A stretch of 64,000 nucleotides of DNA, taken from an uncultured Lachnospiraceae bacterium. Lineage in GTDB: Bacteria; Bacillota; Clostridia; Lachnospirales; Lachnospiraceae. Position 1 is the first letter of the stretch, and each line of letters begins with the position of its first letter. Made by a program: the position numbers and the translations under genes. The notes below the pieces were generated by a model that saw only the letters and a program-made list of their open reading frames with translations, made no database searches and had not been told where the DNA came from. The DNA lies in the NCBI GenBank assembly GCA_910588565.1, contig CAJUPF010000002.1, positions 62,001 to 126,000 of the forward strand. Reading direction: 5' to 3'. Of this stretch, positions 61,964-64,000 are shown in pieces.

Positions 61964-63110
61964 TTCCCATTCCCTCCTTATAAACTGGAATCCCTTCATT
62001 AAAGTATTCCAGAGAATCCTCTGTCGATACAAATTCACCTTCCAGATAAAAATCATACCTCCCATCTTCCCGCTTAATAAAATACGCATTGTCTGCTCCT
62101 GGACTGGTCACACCAATCATATCTTCCGGATGCTCATAATATGGCTCAAAGATATACACATAAGACAGCACAAACAATGCCACAACCCCAGATAAAAATA
62201 CCGCTCTCCCAACCTTATACGAAAGCTTTTTTTCTTCTTTCAGCAGCACCTGAAACCTCTGCTTTAATTCCGAGGAAGATTCCCCGCAGAATGGAACCGC
62301 ACGCACTGATCCGGCAAAGCGGTTTTTTCCGGTCACAGACTTAGTAACTGAAAGCAGGCAGCTTAAGTATTCGGCCTTCTGTTCCGGTTCTTTTGCTATC
62401 GACCGATCCACACGCATTTCCAGCAGCGTATCCACTTTCCGCCACAGGAAATGGCAGAGCGGATTCCACCAGTACAGGATGCGGAGTCCCCTGACAAATA
62501 GCTTTATGTACAGATCATAATGAAGATAATGCGACGCCTCATGGCGCAGTACATAATACAGTTCCATTTCGTCCAGTTCCATTCCCTCCGGCAAAAATAT
62601 GCATGGCTTTAAAAATCCATAGACAAACGGGCTGTCACAATCAGGAAACAGGCATACCCTGATCCGCCGCAGCCTTGGAAACTCGTCCCGAATCTGCTCA
62701 AATGCCTGTCTCGCGTCTGAAAAAGGCGGAACCTCCCTGCTGTCTGCCATTACCATCGCCGCAAAGCTCCGTTCTTCTCTTACAAACCTGACAAATTCAA
62801 CGACAGCCCCAGCCATCCATGCTATCACGATAAAAGACCAGACAGAAAGCCTATCTCCAAAAAAATGCCCCACCGGGATTGCGCCCACAATCAAAGCCGG
62901 CGTACCTGTAAAATTAATATTGTGTGACAAAAACAAAAGCTCATACGGAAACATCATACGCAGCATAATCAGGGCAACCACCATGCCAATCGCTGAAATC
63001 CCAAACTTTGAAACCATGCCCTGCCTTCTGAACAGCAGATACAGAAACAGTATCATCAGATTGGAAAAAAGAACCGCCATATAGAACGATTCAAATGTAA
63101 ATTGAACCAT
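61950..63110 (-). CDS. M56/BlaR1-type membrane metalloprotease, short sensor
   Basis: BlaR1-type proteins sense an external signal and, through a zinc protease, relieve BlaI repression. The 386-residue protein has four membrane segments and the protease motif LRHEASHYLHYDLY near 188, with ILYWWNPLCHFLW after it. The penicillin-binding sensor domain of true BlaR1 (~250 residues) is missing; the extracellular C-terminal part is only ~80 residues (EPYYEHPEDMIGV...YDFYLEGEF). The signal is therefore probably not a beta-lactam. AGGAGG precedes the start at 63110. A BlaI gene lies 366 bases upstream, and a small secreted peptide is coupled downstream. Confidence 0.88.
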   Translation of the reverse strand: MVQFTFESFYMAVLFSNLMILFLYLLFRRQGMVSKFGISAIGMVVALIMLRMMFPYELLFLSHNINFTGTPALIVGAIPVGHFFGDRLSVWSFIVIAWMAGAVVEFVRFVREERSFAAMVMADSREVPPFSDARQAFEQIRDEFPRLRRIRVCLFPDCDSPFVYGFLKPCIFLPEGMELDEMELYYVLRHEASHYLHYDLYIKLFVRGLRILYWWNPLCHFLWRKVDTLLEMRVDRSIAKEPEQKAEYLSCLLSVTKSVTGKNRFAGSVRAVPFCGESSSELKQRFQVLLKEEKKLSYKVGRAVFLSGVVALFVLSYVYIFEPYYEHPEDMIGVTSPGADNAYFIKREDGRYDFYLEGEFVSTEDSLEYFNEGIPVYKEGMGIETE

Positions 63111-63149
63111 ACCTTCTCCTCCTATTTACCACATAGTTTCCCTGCCGCT

Positions 63150-63182
63150 TTATGTAAGCCTGCCTGGAAATTCCAGTCCCAT
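63150..63182 (-). other. Ten-codon leader frame resembling the blaI start
   Basis: GGGAGGTGATGATT precedes ATG, and the frame MGLEFPGRLT then stops, 38 bases before the blaR1-type start. The true blaI begins AGGAGGTGAAAGTT, then MGMEIPDNLTR. The two stretches, including the ribosome-binding site, are visibly similar at DNA level. It is either a leader peptide or a remnant of a duplicated blaI. Confidence 0.5.
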
Positions 63183-63214
63183 AATCATCACCTCCCTGCG
63201 CAATCAATATTTTG

Positions 63215-63260
63215 ATATATCTATTTTGCAGATATATTTTCCAGCAAGGTTATTATAACA
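63215..63260 (-). promoter_or_regulatory. Promoter and operator-like dyad of the BlaR1-type gene
   Basis: An extended -10, TG-T-TATAAT (-10 at 63252-63257), is followed by ATATATCT-GCAAAAT-AGATATAT (63215-63237), a perfect eight-base dyad just after the start point. A BlaI dimer could bind there. No good -35 is seen. Confidence 0.55.
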
Positions 63261-63309
63261 TAAATCACAGGATATAGCTACTGCAAATGCAAAATTTACA
63301 TCTAAAATA

Positions 63310-63335
63310 GTAACAGTTCAGCCTGCAGCTGTTAC
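63310..63335. repeat. GTAACAG...CTGTTAC palindrome
   Basis: GTAACAG at 63310-63316 and CTGTTAC at 63329-63335 flank TTCAGCCTGCAG. It is a member of the small dispersed family, located between blaI and the blaR1-type gene. The 366-base gap holds this, the promoter with its dyad and the short leader frame. Confidence 0.6.
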
Positions 63336-63475
63336 CTAACATACTGTTTGCAGAATGCCGTTTATTTGCAATGCCAGTAACTTTGGCGGAATATACCTGT
63401 ATACTGTGGCAAAATCAGACAAAAAAGGCGGCAGTTTCCATACAGAAACCCGGCGCCCTTCTTTTTCTCCCTTAC

Positions 63476-63889
63476 CTACTTTATATGTTCCCTCTTATAC
63501 TGTTCCAGCATTTCTTCCATCTTATCAATCTCATGTTCTATATCCGCGGAATTGTCTACCGTCCCTAGGAGCGCCTCCATGACGGAACTTACAGGTACGC
63601 GCTTCTTCATAGTACCATACCGTCCGCAAAATCCGGAGATTTCAAAATCCGCTTCAGACATCACCGGGCGGTAGCTGCGGCTTAATACCGTGCCGCTATA
63701 GACGATCTTATCCACCTCAATCAAGTTGCTTTTTAAAAGCTTCCGCAATACCGCCTGTACGGTATTCATGGTAAGCCCCTTACCCCCGCTGACAATCTGC
63801 GCAGCCGTCATAGATTCATCACTGTTCCACAGAATATGCAGAATGTCCTTATCTCTCCTTGTAAGATTGTCTGGTATTTCCATTCCCAT
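63476..63889 (-). CDS. blaI: BlaI/MecI-family transcriptional repressor
   Basis: BlaI-type repressors are winged-helix dimers cleaved after a signal from a BlaR1-type protease. The 137-residue protein starts MGMEIPDNLTRRDKDILHILW, followed by the recognition region SMTAAQIVSGGKGLTMNTVQAVLRKLLK and a C-terminal dimerisation helix (HEIDKMEEMLEQYKREH). The ATG at 63889 is eight bases after AGGAGG. It is read toward the BlaR1-type gene, its likely partner. Confidence 0.93.
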   Translation of the reverse strand: MGMEIPDNLTRRDKDILHILWNSDESMTAAQIVSGGKGLTMNTVQAVLRKLLKSNLIEVDKIVYSGTVLSRSYRPVMSEADFEISGFCGRYGTMKKRVPVSSVMEALLGTVDNSADIEHEIDKMEEMLEQYKREHIK

Positions 63890-63942
63890 AACTTTCACCT
63901 CCTACTGGTTTTCATTTTCATACGCCTGTTTCACAATCCTAT

Positions 63943-63982
63943 CTAAGGAACTGTTAAGAAATAAGTCTTTACAGTTCCTTAG
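63943..63982. repeat. Long inverted repeat upstream of blaI
   Basis: CTAAGGAACTGT and ACAGTTCCTTAG are perfect 12-base arms, extended inward by AAGA/TCTT around one T-T mismatch. The ACAGTTC core links it to the other dispersed palindromes. Confidence 0.7.
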
Positions 63983-64000
63983 GCAAACCCATTATATCAC

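Overview
The window reads as chromosomal DNA of a spore-forming, motile, glycan-degrading Clostridia, most likely a Lachnospiraceae gut anaerobe. The grounds are the sporulation genes (spoIIE, yabP, yabQ, a cotS-like gene), the conserved hup-rqcP-yabP-yabQ-divIC-spoIIE-tilS-hpt-ftsH neighbourhood, a eukaryote-like prolyl-tRNA synthetase behind a T-box, YesM/YesN-type two-component systems beside carbohydrate operons, and moderate GC content. The genus cannot be named from the sequence alone. Most genes lie on the minus strand.

1-4.7 kb: signalling genes. A CheR methyltransferase runs off the window edge. It is followed by a response regulator with a degenerate HD-GYP domain, a hybrid-type histidine kinase broken by a one-base frameshift in its H-box, and a second response regulator with an intact HD-GYP domain. 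4.8-20.7 kb: a uronic-acid glycan locus. One operon encodes a lipoprotein sugar-binding protein, two ABC permeases, two membrane proteins and a cytosolic beta-glucuronidase. A divergent YesM/YesN pair probably controls it. A second operon carries a chemoreceptor, an unrecognised two-domain protein, a GH88 unsaturated glucuronyl hydrolase and a cytosolic heparinase II/III-family lyase. The likely logic is sensing, import and intracellular breakdown of uronate-containing oligosaccharides, with no sulfatase present.

20.9-36.5 kb: an ECF S component, then two giant secreted proteins (a GH95-type glycosidase with many accessory domains, and a 1513-residue protein made only of binding modules). Next to them is a three-gene sensor (YesN regulator, YesM kinase, membrane-anchored sugar-binding protein), then aldose 1-epimerase. 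36.6-40.7 kb: tmcAL, a tRNA-Tyr/tRNA-Leu unit with a consensus promoter, and a GH13 enzyme.

41-57 kb: the conserved housekeeping and sporulation block. Points of note are a spoIIE promoter with a 21-bp -35/-10 spacer and Spo0A-box-like sites, a 51-bp tandem repeat that forms the leader of rqcP, a T-box before proS, and two related ~55-bp dispersed repeats. 56.7-64 kb: accessory genes, namely a YfhO-type membrane protein, an LRR secreted protein, a secreted-protein pseudogene with two frame disruptions (one a 16-bp tandem duplication), a 77-residue secreted peptide, a short M56/BlaR1-type sensor without a penicillin-binding domain, and BlaI. Small palindromes with GTTACAG/CTGTAAC-like ends recur at five intergenic sites.
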